Positions 16,651 to 26,980 of a stretch of DNA of 64,000 bases are shown here, one piece after another. The position numbers and the translations under genes are program-made. Every line of letters starts with the position of its first letter. Positions within the stretch are counted from its first letter, which is position 1. The stretch comes from Saprospiraceae bacterium (lineage in GTDB: Bacteria; Bacteroidota; Bacteroidia; Chitinophagales; Saprospiraceae), in contig JADKAE010000010.1 in the NCBI GenBank assembly GCA_016715405.1, positions 127,001-191,000 on the forward strand. Reading direction: 5' to 3'. Under the pieces are notes generated by a model that saw nothing but the letters and a program-made list of their open reading frames with translations, searched no databases and had not been told where the DNA came from.

Positions 16651-19600
16651 ATGGCAAGTCAGGACAATTACCGGCTGTTGATTGAGAAACTAGACCAATT
16701 CATTCGCAAGTACTATATCAATCAGCTTATTCGTGGCACGCTCTACAGCGTAGCTGTCATTTTGCTGATGTTTTTAAGTGTCAATTTTCTCGAACACTAT
16801 TTCTTCTTCCCTTCGGGTACCCGCAGGGCACTGTTCTTTTCGTTCGTGGGTGTTAGCGGCCTGGCCCTTGCCTATTGGGTACTAACGCCTCTGCTTCATT
16901 ATTTCCGACTGGGCAAGGTCATCTCGCACGAAAGAGCCGCCCAAATCATTGGCAGCCATTTTACCGACGTAAAAGACAAATTACTCAATATCCTCCAATT
17001 GCGCCAGCAAGCCGATCACGCCACGCAACGCGAATTAATCCTGGCAAGTATTGACCAGAAATCGGAGGAGATCAAACCCATTCCTTTCAAAGCCGCCATT
17101 AATCTGTCCCAAAATAAAAAATATCTGCGCTATGCGCTGCCTCCGCTTATGCTGCTGCTCGTCATTTTGCTGGCAGCGCCGAGCATAATCCGCGAAAGCA
17201 CCGACAGACTTATCCATAGCAACCGCCATTATGCCAAACCCGCACCCTTCCAATTTGTAGTGGATCAGGATAAGTTAAACGTCGTCCAATTCGAAGACTA
17301 TCCCCTCGAAGTTACTATCGAAGGTCAACAACTGCCCAACGAAGTTTTTATAGAAATTGAAGACTATCAATACCGCCTCACTAAAGAAAATGCAAACCGG
17401 TTTACTTATCGCTTTAGCAATGTGCAAAAAGATGTGGAATTTAAACTCTTTTCAAGCGGAATAGAATCGGAAGACTTAACGCTTAATGTACTCGAAAAAC
17501 CAAATATGCAAGGGTTTGATGTGAAATTAAATTACCCGGCATATACCCAGCGAAAAGACGAATCACTTCAGAATATCGGCGATCTGGTAGTACCGCAAGG
17601 CACTCAAATTGATTGGATTTTTAATGCCCAATTTACCGATCAAATTAATATGCTTTTTTCAAGCCAGGGAAAAACCCAGGCCGCAAAAAGATTTTCTGAC
17701 GAATTATTTACTTTCCAGAAAAAAGCACTCAAAGACGAAATTTATAAACTCTTTATTTCTAATAAACAACTCCCAAATGCCGATTCGATTAGCTATACTA
17801 TTACTGTAATTCCCGATTTATACCCCAATATCGATGTGGAAAAATTACAGGATAGTACCAATAAAGAATTGCTTTTTTTCCTCGGCGAAGCATCCGACGA
17901 TTACGGACTTATCAGCCTTTCGTTTAATTATAGTATTAAAAAATCAAACGGACAACAAGGCGAATTGCGCACCATTAAATTGCCGAAACCAGATGGAAAA
18001 CAATTGCGCTACGACTATACTTTTGATATCACAAACCTCAACCTCGCACCAGGAGAAGAAGTGTCTTATTATTTCGAAGTGTTCGATAACGACGGCGTAA
18101 ATGGCAGTAAATCAGCACGTACTAATTTAATGACGTATGCCAAGCCAACCGTTGAAGAATTTAAGGCTATGGCCGCCGAAAATAATAAGGAGATAAAAGA
18201 TAATCTCAAAAAAGCACTCGAGGAATCGCGCAAAATTCAAGACGAGATGAAAAAATGCGCGAGAAATTGCTGCAGGAAAAAAAATCTCGACTGGCAAAAT
18301 CGCAAGGAACTCGAGAAAATGATCGACCGCCAAAAAGAATTGGAAAAACAAATCCAAGACGCAAAAGAATCTTTTGAGGAAAATCTAAAAAATCAGGACG
18401 AGTTTTCTGAAACCGACGAGCAAATAAAAGAAAAACAAGAAAAAATACAGGAACTCTTCGAAGAAGTAATGAGCGAAGAAATGAAAAATATGCTCAAAGA
18501 AATCGAAGAATTACTCGAAAAACTGGAAAAGGAAGGCGCCCTCGAGATGATGGAAAATATGGAGATGTCCAACGAGGAAATCGAAAAAGAACTCGACAGG
18601 ATGCTCGAAATGATGAAACAACTGGAGGTGGAACAACAACTTCAGGAGACAATTGACGAACTCCAAAAACTGGCCGAAGAACAGGATAAGTTAAGCGAAG
18701 AAACAGAAGACAAGAAACTCGATCAGGAAGAGTTGGAGAAAAAACAAGAGGAGATCAATGAGAAATTCGAGGATATCCAGGAAAAAATGGATGACCTCGA
18801 AAAGAAAAATGAAGAACTCGAAAAACCCCAAAATATCGGCGACCACGAAGAGGAAATGCAGGATATCGAGAAGGACTTGAACGACAGTAAACAGGAACTT
18901 CAGCAAAATCAAAATAATAAGGCCGCCAAATCACAGAAGAAGGCTTCCGGCAAAATGAAAGATATGGCCAATGCAATGGCTATGGAAATGCAAGCCGGCG
19001 AAATGCAGCAGATGGAAGAGGATATGCAAGCCCTTCGCCAATTGCTCGAAAATCTGGTGGGCCTGTCTTTCGACCAGGAAGACCTGATTAACAAATTTGA
19101 GGAGGTTAATATTAATACGCCTAATTATACCAATCTCGTCCAGAAGCAATTTAAACTGAAAGACGATTTCAAACTGGTGGAAGATAGCCTTCAGGCATTG
19201 AGCAAACGCGTCTTCCAAATCGAATCCTTTGTTTCGGAGAAAGTCACGGAGATTAAAACGAATATGCGCACAAGCCTCGACGACCTCGAGGAACGCCGCA
19301 AGCCACAAGCCGCCGATCACCAGCAACGGTCTATGAAAAATCTCAACGACCTTGCACTCATGCTCAGCGAGGTGATGAACCAGATGCAACAGCAAATGTC
19401 AGGCATGATGTCGGGCAACCAAATGTGCACCAAACCCGGTGGCCAGGGCCCCAAAGGCAATACGCCCAAAGATAAAATCAGCCAGGGCCAAAAAAGCCTC
19501 AACGATCAGCTCAAGCAAATGAAGAAAAATATGGAAAACGGCAAGGGGTCTTCCAGTAAGGAATTTGCCCAGTCCGCCGCCCGCCAGTCCGCCCTCCGCA

Positions 19601-19992
19601 AAGCCCTGCGCGAAAAGCAACAGGAAATGCAGAAGAATGGCAAAGGAAGCAAGGAGCTGCAGGAGCTGATGGAGCAAATGGACAAGGTGGAAACCGAATT
19701 GGTTAATAAACGCCTCTCCAACGAAATGCTTAAACGCCAGGAGGATATCCTTACCCGCCTGCTCGAACACGAAAATGCCGAACGCGAACGCGAACAAGAT
19801 GCAAAACGAAAGGGGGAAACGGCTAAAACTACGCAACAACGCCTGCCACCCTCTATCGAAGAATATATCAAAAAACGCGAAGCCGAAATCGAACTGTATA
19901 AGTCGGTGTCACCTTCACTCAAACCATATTATAAGTTTTTGGTAGAAGAATATTTTAAATCGCTAAACCAACCCCAACAACCTCGCAAATAA
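16651..19992 (+). CDS. DUF4175 family membrane-anchored coiled-coil protein
   Basis: The 1113-residue protein has two transmembrane helices within the first 80 residues and a third near 165-185. A beta-rich region follows to about residue 490. A very long Glu/Lys/Gln-rich coiled coil covers about residues 500-820. A Met/Gln-rich part and a second coiled coil continue to the end. This is the DUF4175 architecture common in Bacteroidota; its function is not known. Two compensating homopolymer indels appear at 18250-18255 (one A too few) and 18277-18284 (one A too many). They turn MREKLLQEK into the Cys-rich CARNCCRKK. No antisense frame over the low-complexity coiled coil is supported. Confidence 0.85.
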   Translation: MASQDNYRLLIEKLDQFIRKYYINQLIRGTLYSVAVILLMFLSVNFLEHYFFFPSGTRRALFFSFVGVSGLALAYWVLTPLLHYFRLGKVISHERAAQIIGSHFTDVKDKLLNILQLRQQADHATQRELILASIDQKSEEIKPIPFKAAINLSQNKKYLRYALPPLMLLLVILLAAPSIIRESTDRLIHSNRHYAKPAPFQFVVDQDKLNVVQFEDYPLEVTIEGQQLPNEVFIEIEDYQYRLTKENANRFTYRFSNVQKDVEFKLFSSGIESEDLTLNVLEKPNMQGFDVKLNYPAYTQRKDESLQNIGDLVVPQGTQIDWIFNAQFTDQINMLFSSQGKTQAAKRFSDELFTFQKKALKDEIYKLFISNKQLPNADSISYTITVIPDLYPNIDVEKLQDSTNKELLFFLGEASDDYGLISLSFNYSIKKSNGQQGELRTIKLPKPDGKQLRYDYTFDITNLNLAPGEEVSYYFEVFDNDGVNGSKSARTNLMTYAKPTVEEFKAMAAENNKEIKDNLKKALEESRKIQDEMKKCARNCCRKKNLDWQNRKELEKMIDRQKELEKQIQDAKESFEENLKNQDEFSETDEQIKEKQEKIQELFEEVMSEEMKNMLKEIEELLEKLEKEGALEMMENMEMSNEEIEKELDRMLEMMKQLEVEQQLQETIDELQKLAEEQDKLSEETEDKKLDQEELEKKQEEINEKFEDIQEKMDDLEKKNEELEKPQNIGDHEEEMQDIEKDLNDSKQELQQNQNNKAAKSQKKASGKMKDMANAMAMEMQAGEMQQMEEDMQALRQLLENLVGLSFDQEDLINKFEEVNINTPNYTNLVQKQFKLKDDFKLVEDSLQALSKRVFQIESFVSEKVTEIKTNMRTSLDDLEERRKPQAADHQQRSMKNLNDLALMLSEVMNQMQQQMSGMMSGNQMCTKPGGQGPKGNTPKDKISQGQKSLNDQLKQMKKNMENGKGSSSKEFAQSAARQSALRKALREKQQEMQKNGKGSKELQELMEQMDKVETELVNKRLSNEMLKRQEDILTRLLEHENAEREREQDAKRKGETAKTTQQRLPPSIEEYIKKREAEIELYKSVSPSLKPYYKFLVEEYFKSLNQPQQPRK

Positions 19993-20121
19993 TCGCAGGT
20001 TGGCATGGTTTATGAACTTCTTCCCATGAATGTATTACCTGTAAATGAACTTCGCCCTTATGGCGTGGTGACTTTTTGCATTGCTTTCGTCGAAGGAATG
20101 ATGCTAAATTGAACAGATTTC

Positions 20122-20532
20122 ATGAAAGAAGGTCAATTCACGTATATGCTCAAACTTTCCTCTAATCCCTGCAATATTGCTGTGATAGAATCTTTTGTGG
20201 ATAAACTGGCCCAGCAATACGCACTGCAACCGGATACCTACGGCAATATTCTCATTAGCCTTACCGAAGCAGTTAACAATGCTATTATTCATGGCAATAG
20301 AAATGATGAATCAAAAACGGTTCACGTCCACCTGAAAAAACAACAAAATACGCTCGCTATCGTGGTTTCAGACGAAGGCGCCGGGTTTGACTACGATAAC
20401 CTGCCCGATCCCACTTGCCCCGACAACCTGTTAAAAGTGGGAGGAAGAGGGGTGTTTCTTATGCACAAACTATCCAGCCAAATACGCTTTTTTAATAACG
20501 GCAGTACCGTCGAAATGCAGTTCAATATTTAA
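20122..20532 (+). CDS. Anti-sigma-type ATP-binding protein (HATPase_c_2)
   Basis: This 136-residue protein is a stand-alone GHKL ATPase domain of the RsbW/SpoIIAB kind. The N box is TEAVNNAIIHGN and the G1 box is DEGAGFD. The G2-like GGRGVFLMHKL closes the ATP lid. Such proteins phosphorylate anti-anti-sigma factors or bind sigma factors. No partner STAS protein lies nearby. The ybeY gene starts 3 bases after its stop, so the two are likely co-transcribed. Confidence 0.88.
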   Translation: MKEGQFTYMLKLSSNPCNIAVIESFVDKLAQQYALQPDTYGNILISLTEAVNNAIIHGNRNDESKTVHVHLKKQQNTLAIVVSDEGAGFDYDNLPDPTCPDNLLKVGGRGVFLMHKLSSQIRFFNNGSTVEMQFNI

Positions 20533-20535
20533 GGT

Positions 20536-21023
20536 ATGAGTGAAAGCGATACGCCTTTCTTTTTTTTTCCCGCAGGCGAAGAGGAAGACCCCATCAGTTT
20601 TTATGCAGAAGACGTAGATTTTGAACCCGACCAGGCGCCCGAATTATTCCAGTGGATACAAGCCGTTATCGAAGCAGAGCAATGTAAGTTGGGCAACGTG
20701 AGCTTTATTTTCTGCTCCGATAACCACCTGCTCGATATGAACCAAAACTACCTGCAACACGATACCCTCACCGATATTATTACCTTCCCCTACGCCGACC
20801 CCCCCCTTGTCCATGGCGATATTTTTATCAGCATCGATCGAGTGAAAGATAATGCAGCTAATTATAAGGTGTCATTTGAACAAGAACTCCACCGCGTTAT
20901 GATCCACGGTATCTTGCATCTTTGTGGATATGGAGATAAGTCGGCAGATGAAAAAATAAGATGACAGCTAAAGAGGATGCCGCACTTGCCAATCGCAAGG
21001 ATTATCTTCGCACTTTGAATTAA
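20536..21023 (+). CDS. ybeY: Endoribonuclease YbeY, C-terminus frameshifted
   Basis: YbeY is the metal-dependent RNase for 16S rRNA maturation and ribosome quality control. The motif HRVMIHGILHLCGYGDKS carries the first two zinc histidines. The third His of the HGxLHLxGYDH pattern is replaced, as is common in Bacteroidota YbeY. As written the frame stops at 20964. Adding one A to the run of six at about 20953-20958 restores KNKMTAKEDAALANRKDYLR and a stop at 21021-21023, which fits the family C-terminus. The gene sits 12 bases before thrA. Confidence 0.9.
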
Positions 21024-21034
21024 AATTGAACATC

Positions 21035-23490
21035 ATGAAAGTGTTGAAGTTTGGCGGCTCTTCCGTGGCCAAACCCGAACGTATTGAGGGCGTCGTTCGC
21101 ATCCTTCGGCAATATTACCAACGCGGCGATAAATTTGCCGTGGTGTTTTCAGCCTTCGGCGGCGTAACCGATTCTCTCATCGAAATGGGTAACCTCGCCG
21201 CCGATGGCAACGAACGCTATCACGACCTCTTTCAGCAGTTTAGCCAACGCCATATCGACGCAGCTACCGCACTGCTCAAAGGAGAATACCTCGATCGCGT
21301 CCTTCCCGAATTGCAGACTAACCACGAAGTATTGGGCAATTTGCTCTACGGCGTTTTTCTGGTGCGCGAAGTCTCTCCCCGTACACTCGACTATATCCTA
21401 AGTTTCGGCGAGCGCAATGCAGCTTTTATTATTTCGCACGTGATGCGCCAGGCCGGTATCCATGCCGCCTTTCTCGATGCGCGAAAAATTATTAAAACCG
21501 ATAAGTCCTTCGGCAACGCTAAGGTCGATTTCGAACAAACGAATGCCCTGATTAAAGAGTATTTTTTACAAAACCCTGAAATACAGGTTGTTACGGGTTT
21601 TGTGGGCGCTGCTAAAGGAGGCCTTACCACCACCTTGGGCCGCGGCGGCTCCGATTATACCGCCGCCATCTTAGGCGCCGGACTGGATGCATCGGCCATC
21701 GAGATCTGGACCGATGTGGACGGCGTGATGACCGCCGATCCGCGCAATGTGAAAAAGGCTTTTTCTCTTTCGCAGATGACTTACGCCGAAGCCATGGAAA
21801 TGTCGCCCTTCGGCGCCAAGGTGATTTATCCGCCGACGATCCAGCCTGCGCTTGCTAAAAGATTCCGCTTTATATTAAAAATACGTTTAACCCCGAATTT
21901 GAAGGCACGTTTATATCGGATAAAGCCGACGCCGGAAGCCATGCGGTGAAGGGCATTTCTTCTATCAGCCATATTGCCTTGATTACTTTGCAGGGCAGCG
22001 GATTGGTCGGCGTGCCCGGTATTGCCGGCCGCCTGTTTACTTCGCTTGCCCAGGCAGGCGTGAATGTCATTATCATTACGCAGGGATCTTCTGAGCACTC
22101 TATCAGTTTTGCCGTACAACCCGCATCTGCCTCCAAAGCCAAACGCAGCGTAGAGCGCGAATTTGAATTTGAAATGCGGCAGCGGTTGATTGAATCCGTG
22201 AAGGTAGAGGAAGACCTCGCCGCTATAGCTATCATAGGCGAAAACATGCGCTACCGCCCCGGCATCGCCGGACGCCTGTTTCAGGCACTGGGCAAAAACG
22301 GGGTAAACGTGGTGGCCATCGCGCAGGGTTCTTCCGAACTCAATATTTCGGTGGTCATTAATCGTGCCGATGAGGGCAAGGCGCTGAATGCTATCCACGA
22401 AGCTTTCTTTTTGTCGGATACGCAAGAATTGCATTTGTTCATGATCGGCGTGGGACTGATTGGCACTACGTTGATTAAACAGATAAAAGCGCAAGCTCCT
22501 TTCCTGAAAGAAAAACGCGCCATGGAAATCAAGATCGTCGGCCTTGCCAATAGCAAGAAGATGTATTTTGAGGAAAATGGCATTGATCTCGACAATTGGC
22601 AGGAATTGCTTCAAGCCTCAGATACGGCCTCGGATGTCGCCGGCTTTGTACAACGCATGAAGCAGCTCAATTTGTCGAACACCATTTTTGTCGATAATAC
22701 AGCCAATGCTAAAGTGGCCGATTACTATGAAGATATTCTAAATGCCAGTATTTCTATTTCAACGCCTAATAAGATAGGAACATCCTCATCTTATTTACAA
22801 TACCAACGCCTCAAAACGATTTCTGAACGAAAGGGGGTGTTGTTTATGTACGAAACAAATGTGGGCGCGGGTTTGCCCGTGATATCTACGCTCAACGACC
22901 TGATCAACAGCGGCGATCGCATCATTCGCATCGAAGGTATTTTGTCGGGCTCGCTATCGTTTATTTTTAACTCGTTTGCGGAAGGCCGGCGGTTTAGCGA
23001 TATTGTAAAAGAAGCTATGTCGCTCGGTTACACCGAACCCGACCCACGCATTGATCTTAATGGGGTAGACGTGCGACGCAAGTTGCTTATCCTGGCCCGG
23101 GAAACGGGCCTTGCACTCGACGCTGCTGATGTAGTCATTGAACCCATCCTGCCAGAGGCATGCCAGCAAGCGATAAGTGTAGATGAATTGTTAGAAGAAA
23201 TAGTGCTGGCTGACAGTTTTTTTGAATCAAAGCGCGCCGCTGCTGCAAAAGCCGGTAAGGTTTTGCGGATGGTGGCCAAACTGGAAAATGCCCAAGCCAG
23301 TATTTCACTCCAGGCGGTAGACCAGTCGCATCCTTTTGCAGCGCTGAGCGGCAGCGATAACATGATCGTGTTTACAACTGAGCGGTACAAGGATCGCCCA
23401 TTGGTGGTGAGAGGGCCCGGCGCCGGTGCGGAAGTAACGGCTGCGGGGGTATTTGCGGAGATTATCAAAATTGGAAATTTCTTATCCTGA
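21035..23490 (+). CDS. thrA: Bifunctional aspartokinase / homoserine dehydrogenase, frameshifted
   Basis: The protein catalyses the first and third steps from aspartate to homoserine. The aspartokinase domain starts MKVLKFGGSSVAKPER and includes GRGGSDYTAAILGAGL. Two ACT regulatory motifs follow (GVPGIAGRLFTSLAQAGVNV and RPGIAGRLFQALGKNGVNV), which in the family bind threonine. The homoserine dehydrogenase domain has the nucleotide site MIGVGLIGTTL and the catalytic TNVGAGLPVISTL. The frame breaks at the A run 21857-21860. One added A restores AKKIPLYIKNTFNPEFEG. The fragments as written are 21035-21949 and 21946-23490. It is the first gene of thrA-thrB-thrC. Confidence 0.94.
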
Positions 23491-23496
23491 TACGAG

Positions 23497-24434
23497 ATGG
23501 CCGATAACGAAATTAGGGTTTTTGCGCCGGCAACGGTTGCTAATGTAGCCTGTGGTTTTGATCAATTGGGTTTTGCGCTTTCGCATCCCGGCGATGAAGT
23601 AGTGGTAAGATTCACGGACCAACCCGGGTTAGTGATCACCCACATCACCGGTGCAGACGGCAAACTGTCTTGCGATCCCCGGGAAAATACCGCCGGCGTA
23701 TCGGCACTGGCTATGTTGGAAGCACTCGGAAAAAAGGATTTGGGCATTGAAATGGAGATTCACAAGAAAATGCCTTTGGGCAGTGGATTGGGCTCCAGTG
23801 CAGCAAGTGCGGTGGCCGGAGTATTTGCTGTAAATGAATTGCTGGGGCGTCCCTTCGAAAAAAAAGGTTTGCTGCCTTTTGCCCTCGAAGGAGAATTTCT
23901 GGCACATAAAGCATACGTAGCGGATAACGTGACTTCTTCTTTGCTTGGGGGATTCTTTTGTTAAAGGATGTAGAGCACAACCTTGATGTGCAACCGCTAC
24001 CTGTACCATCCGAATTGTTCGCAGCCGTGGTTTATCCCCAGGTAGAGATTTTGACTAAAACGGCTCGCGCCATCCTCAGTCCTACAATAACCCTGAAACA
24101 ACACATCGAACAAAGCGGAAATTTGGCCGGTTTTATCGTCGGGTTGTTCAAATCTGATTACGATCTGATTGCCCGATCACTTAGGGATGTAGTGATTGAA
24201 CCGCAGCGGGCTCACCTCATTCCCCACTTTTATATAGTAAAAGAAGCCGCATTGCATGCCGGCGCATTGGGCTGTAGTATTTCCGGATCGGGGCCTTCTG
24301 TGTTTGCACTATGCAAGGGCAACGACATCGCCGATCAGGTGGGGCTGGCTATGCAGCAGGTATTCCAGGATGCGGGTATCCCTTGCGAGGTATTTGTTTC
24401 TGCTATCAATACAGAAGGTACTTTTAAGTTATAA
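23497..24434 (+). CDS. thrB: Homoserine kinase, frameshifted
   Basis: This GHMP-family kinase phosphorylates homoserine on the way to threonine. The N-terminal VFAPATVANVACGFDQLG and the ATP motif MPLGSGLGSSAASA are clear. The C-terminal motif is GCSISGSGPSVFAL. The frame breaks in the G run 23947-23951. One added G joins SLLGG to ILLLKDVEHNLDV and restores a full-length protein of about 312 residues ending at 24434. The fragments are 23497-23964 and 23958-24434. thrC starts two bases after the stop, so the three genes form a tight operon. Confidence 0.94.
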
Positions 24435-24436
24435 GC

Positions 24437-25759
24437 ATGAAATTGTACAGTACGAAAAACAGATCGCTGGAAGTATCGCTTCAAGAAGCAGTGTTCAAGG
24501 GTTTGCCCGAGGACAACGGATTGTATATGCCGGTGGTTATTCCTCGCTTGCCAGATTCCTTTATTGATAATTTAAAGCAATATACCTTTCAGGAGATCGG
24601 GTTTGAAATTTCGAAGGCATTGTTCCAGGGTGAAATCCCGGATAGTGATTTACATCAAATCATTGATCACGCCATCAATTTTCCCGCTCCTGTTATTGCG
24701 CTTGATGAGGATGTGCATGTACTTGAATTATTTCATGGCCCCTCGCTTGCCTTCAAAGATTTTGGCGCCCGGTTTATGTCCCAGCTCATGTCTTATTTCA
24801 ACCGGGGCGAGTCCAAAGAATTGGTCATTTTGGTGGCTACTTCCGGAGACACAGGCGGTGCTGTAGCAGCCGGGTTTTATAAAACTCCAGGCATTAGGGT
24901 GGTAATACTGTATCCATCCGGTAAGGTGAGCGAATTGCAGGAATGCCAATTGACTACGCTTGGGCATAATATCGCAGCGCTTGAAATTGACGGCACCTTC
25001 GACGACTGCCAGGCTATGGTCAAACAGGCATTTTTGGATCAATCGCTTAGGGATAAGATCAGACTTAGTTCTGCAAATTCCATCAATATTGCCAGGTTGA
25101 TTCCGCAGTCCTTCTATTATTTCGAAGCATTTAAACAAGTCAATACGGGACGCCCGGTAGTATTTAGCGTACCCAGCGGCAACTTTGGCAACCTGACCGC
25201 AGGGCTTTTAGCCCGTGAAATGGGCTTGCCTGTGTACCAGTTTTTAGCTGCAACTAATGTAAATGACGTCGTTCCTGAATACCTGTCGACCGGAGTTTTT
25301 ACACCAAAACCTTCTATTCGAACATTGTCTAATGCCATGGACGTGGGAAATCCCTCCAATTTTTCACGCATGATGGATTTGATTTTTTACAAAGACGAAC
25401 GTTCCACGTGGAACAAAATGAATGAATTAATTACAGGATATGCCATTGATGACGAATTTACCAAGCAAGCTATGGTAGAAGTATACAGTCAATATGGTTA
25501 TATTATGGATCCACATGGGGCGATCGGCTATTTAGCGCTGAAGTGCTTTCAAGGGCTATACGAATTACCCGCTACTACTGGAATTGTACTCGAAACTGCC
25601 CACCCTTCCAAGTTTAAAGACGATGTGGAAGCTATATTACATGTTGATATTGAGGTGCCCGAAAGGCTGGCGGAGCTGGCGGATAAACCCAAAATGTCAT
25701 TCCCTCTCCCGCCTCATTACGATGCTTTGAAGAATTGGCTGCTGGATTATCTCACGTAA
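24437..25759 (+). CDS. thrC: Threonine synthase
   Basis: This PLP enzyme converts O-phosphohomoserine to threonine. The 440-residue protein shows the N-terminal KGLPEDNGLYMPV, the PLP lysine in GPSLAFKDFGARF, the phosphate-binding ATSGDTGGAVA and the SANSINIARL motif. It is intact. A parS-like palindrome lies within the coding sequence at 25400-25415, encoding ERSTWN, and a second lies just after the stop. It ends the threonine operon. Confidence 0.96.
   Translation: MKLYSTKNRSLEVSLQEAVFKGLPEDNGLYMPVVIPRLPDSFIDNLKQYTFQEIGFEISKALFQGEIPDSDLHQIIDHAINFPAPVIALDEDVHVLELFHGPSLAFKDFGARFMSQLMSYFNRGESKELVILVATSGDTGGAVAAGFYKTPGIRVVILYPSGKVSELQECQLTTLGHNIAALEIDGTFDDCQAMVKQAFLDQSLRDKIRLSSANSINIARLIPQSFYYFEAFKQVNTGRPVVFSVPSGNFGNLTAGLLAREMGLPVYQFLAATNVNDVVPEYLSTGVFTPKPSIRTLSNAMDVGNPSNFSRMMDLIFYKDERSTWNKMNELITGYAIDDEFTKQAMVEVYSQYGYIMDPHGAIGYLALKCFQGLYELPATTGIVLETAHPSKFKDDVEAILHVDIEVPERLAELADKPKMSFPLPPHYDALKNWLLDYLT
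25400..25415. promoter_or_regulatory. parS-like centromere site 1 (inside thrC)
   Basis: The 14-base core GTTCCACGTGGAAC (25401-25414) is a perfect palindrome and the 16-base form CGTTCCACGTGGAACA differs from full symmetry only at its first base. It closely resembles the bacterial parS consensus TGTTNCACGTGNAACA, and the core is the form known from Pseudomonas. ParB would bind here for chromosome segregation. Binding is inferred. Confidence 0.7.
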
Positions 25760-25769
25760 ATCACGCAAT

Positions 25770-25785
25770 TGTTCCACGTGGAACA
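25770..25785. promoter_or_regulatory. parS-like centromere site 2 (thrC-mvaD gap)
   Basis: TGTTCCACGTGGAACA is a perfect 16-base palindrome and an exact parS-type sequence. It lies in the 43-base gap between thrC and the mevalonate decarboxylase gene, 370 bases from site 1. Two copies so close together are hard to explain by chance. No parA or parB is in the window. Confidence 0.75.
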
Positions 25786-25802
25786 TAAAAAAACATCGAG
25801 TT

Positions 25803-26891
25803 ATGGACTACAAAAATCCCAAACTGGTGCTTGAAACCTCGAAAACGGAACCTGGGCAAGTCACCTGGCGGAGTCCGTCAAACCTTGCTATTATTAAATA
25901 CTGGGGTAAGTATGGGAATCAATTACCCAAAAACCCATCCATTAGTTTTACGCTAAAAAACGCATACACCGAAACGATATTGGCGTATGCACCCAAGAAG
26001 TCTACCGCCCTCGATATCTCGTTACAACTCTATTTCAACGGAGAGAAAAACGAATCCTTCCGGGCGAAGATGTTGGGCTACTTCGAAAGCCTGGCGGAGG
26101 TATTCCCTTTCCTAAGGCAGTTGGATTTGACTATTCATACCACAAACTCTTTTCCGCATTCTACAGGTATCGCCTCGTCAGCTTCGGGTATGAGTGCAGC
26201 AGCTTTGTGCCTGTGTGCATTGGAAAATCGCTTTTTTGACACACTGTCAGAAGAGGCTGATTTCTATAAAAAAGCATCATTTTTATCTCGCCTCGGTTCG
26301 GGCAGCGCCTGCCGTTCGGTTTATCCCATAATGGCCTTGTGGGGTGAAAGTAGGGAAGTGGCCGACTCTTCCAACGAATACGCCGTCCCCATGGCTGAGT
26401 ATATCAACCCGGTATTTCATACTTACCATGACGACATTCTGATCATCAGCAAAAAGGAAAAAAGCGTGTCGAGTCGTGCCGGACACCAGCTTATGGAGGG
26501 AAATATTTATGCAGATAATCGATACGCGCAAGCCAGGCAAAGACTAAATAATCTATTGCATGTACTCAAAACAGGCGAAGTAGATACCTTCGGCGCTATC
26601 GCAGAAGCAGAAGCCCTCACCCTGCATGCCCTGATGATGGTATCAGAACCACCCTATGTGCTGATCAAACCCAATACGCTTAAAGCAATTGAAGCTATCA
26701 AAAATTTCAGGGAAACAACAAAACACCCCCTTTACTTCAGCCTGGATGCCGGCCCCAATTTACACCTCCTGTATCCCGACGCCATTAAAAAGGATGTACA
26801 GCATTTTATCAGGGGCGAACTCAGCGAATATTGCGAACAACAACAGTGGATTGAAGACGAAGCAGGCGACGGACCAGTGGAAATTGACTAA
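25803..26891 (+). CDS. mvaD: Diphosphomevalonate decarboxylase
   Basis: This GHMP enzyme decarboxylates mevalonate 5-diphosphate to isopentenyl diphosphate, the last step of the mevalonate route. The 362-residue protein starts the fold with WRSPSNLAIIKYWGKYGNQL, the family signature that includes the substrate-binding residues. The phosphate loop HSTGIASSASGMSAAA follows near residue 120. The catalytic Asp region is FSLDAGPNLHLLYP near residue 305. Other mevalonate genes are not in the window. Confidence 0.92.
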   Translation: MDYKNPKLVLETSKTEPGQVTWRSPSNLAIIKYWGKYGNQLPKNPSISFTLKNAYTETILAYAPKKSTALDISLQLYFNGEKNESFRAKMLGYFESLAEVFPFLRQLDLTIHTTNSFPHSTGIASSASGMSAAALCLCALENRFFDTLSEEADFYKKASFLSRLGSGSACRSVYPIMALWGESREVADSSNEYAVPMAEYINPVFHTYHDDILIISKKEKSVSSRAGHQLMEGNIYADNRYAQARQRLNNLLHVLKTGEVDTFGAIAEAEALTLHALMMVSEPPYVLIKPNTLKAIEAIKNFRETTKHPLYFSLDAGPNLHLLYPDAIKKDVQHFIRGELSEYCEQQQWIEDEAGDGPVEID

Positions 26892-26908
26892 TTTCGAAAC
26901 GAAGTTGT

Positions 26909-26916
26909 TATCTTTG
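26909..26916 (+). promoter_or_regulatory. Bacteroidota-type -7 promoter element
   Basis: TATCTTTG matches TAnnTTTG, the -7 element used by the Bacteroidota primary sigma factor. A TTG triplet lies 22 bases upstream, slightly farther than the preferred spacing. It would serve the oxoamine synthase gene starting at 26981. Confidence 0.45.
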
Positions 26917-26980
26917 TCCCATAACAGCGAAATGAAATCGCTTCCTTGTTTTCTGTAGTACATTTAAATAGCAACAACAT

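Noticed and set aside
18127..19922. Several Phe/Leu-rich antisense frames over the DUF4175 gene
   Set aside because: They are the complement of Glu/Lys-rich coiled-coil codons and only mimic membrane proteins.
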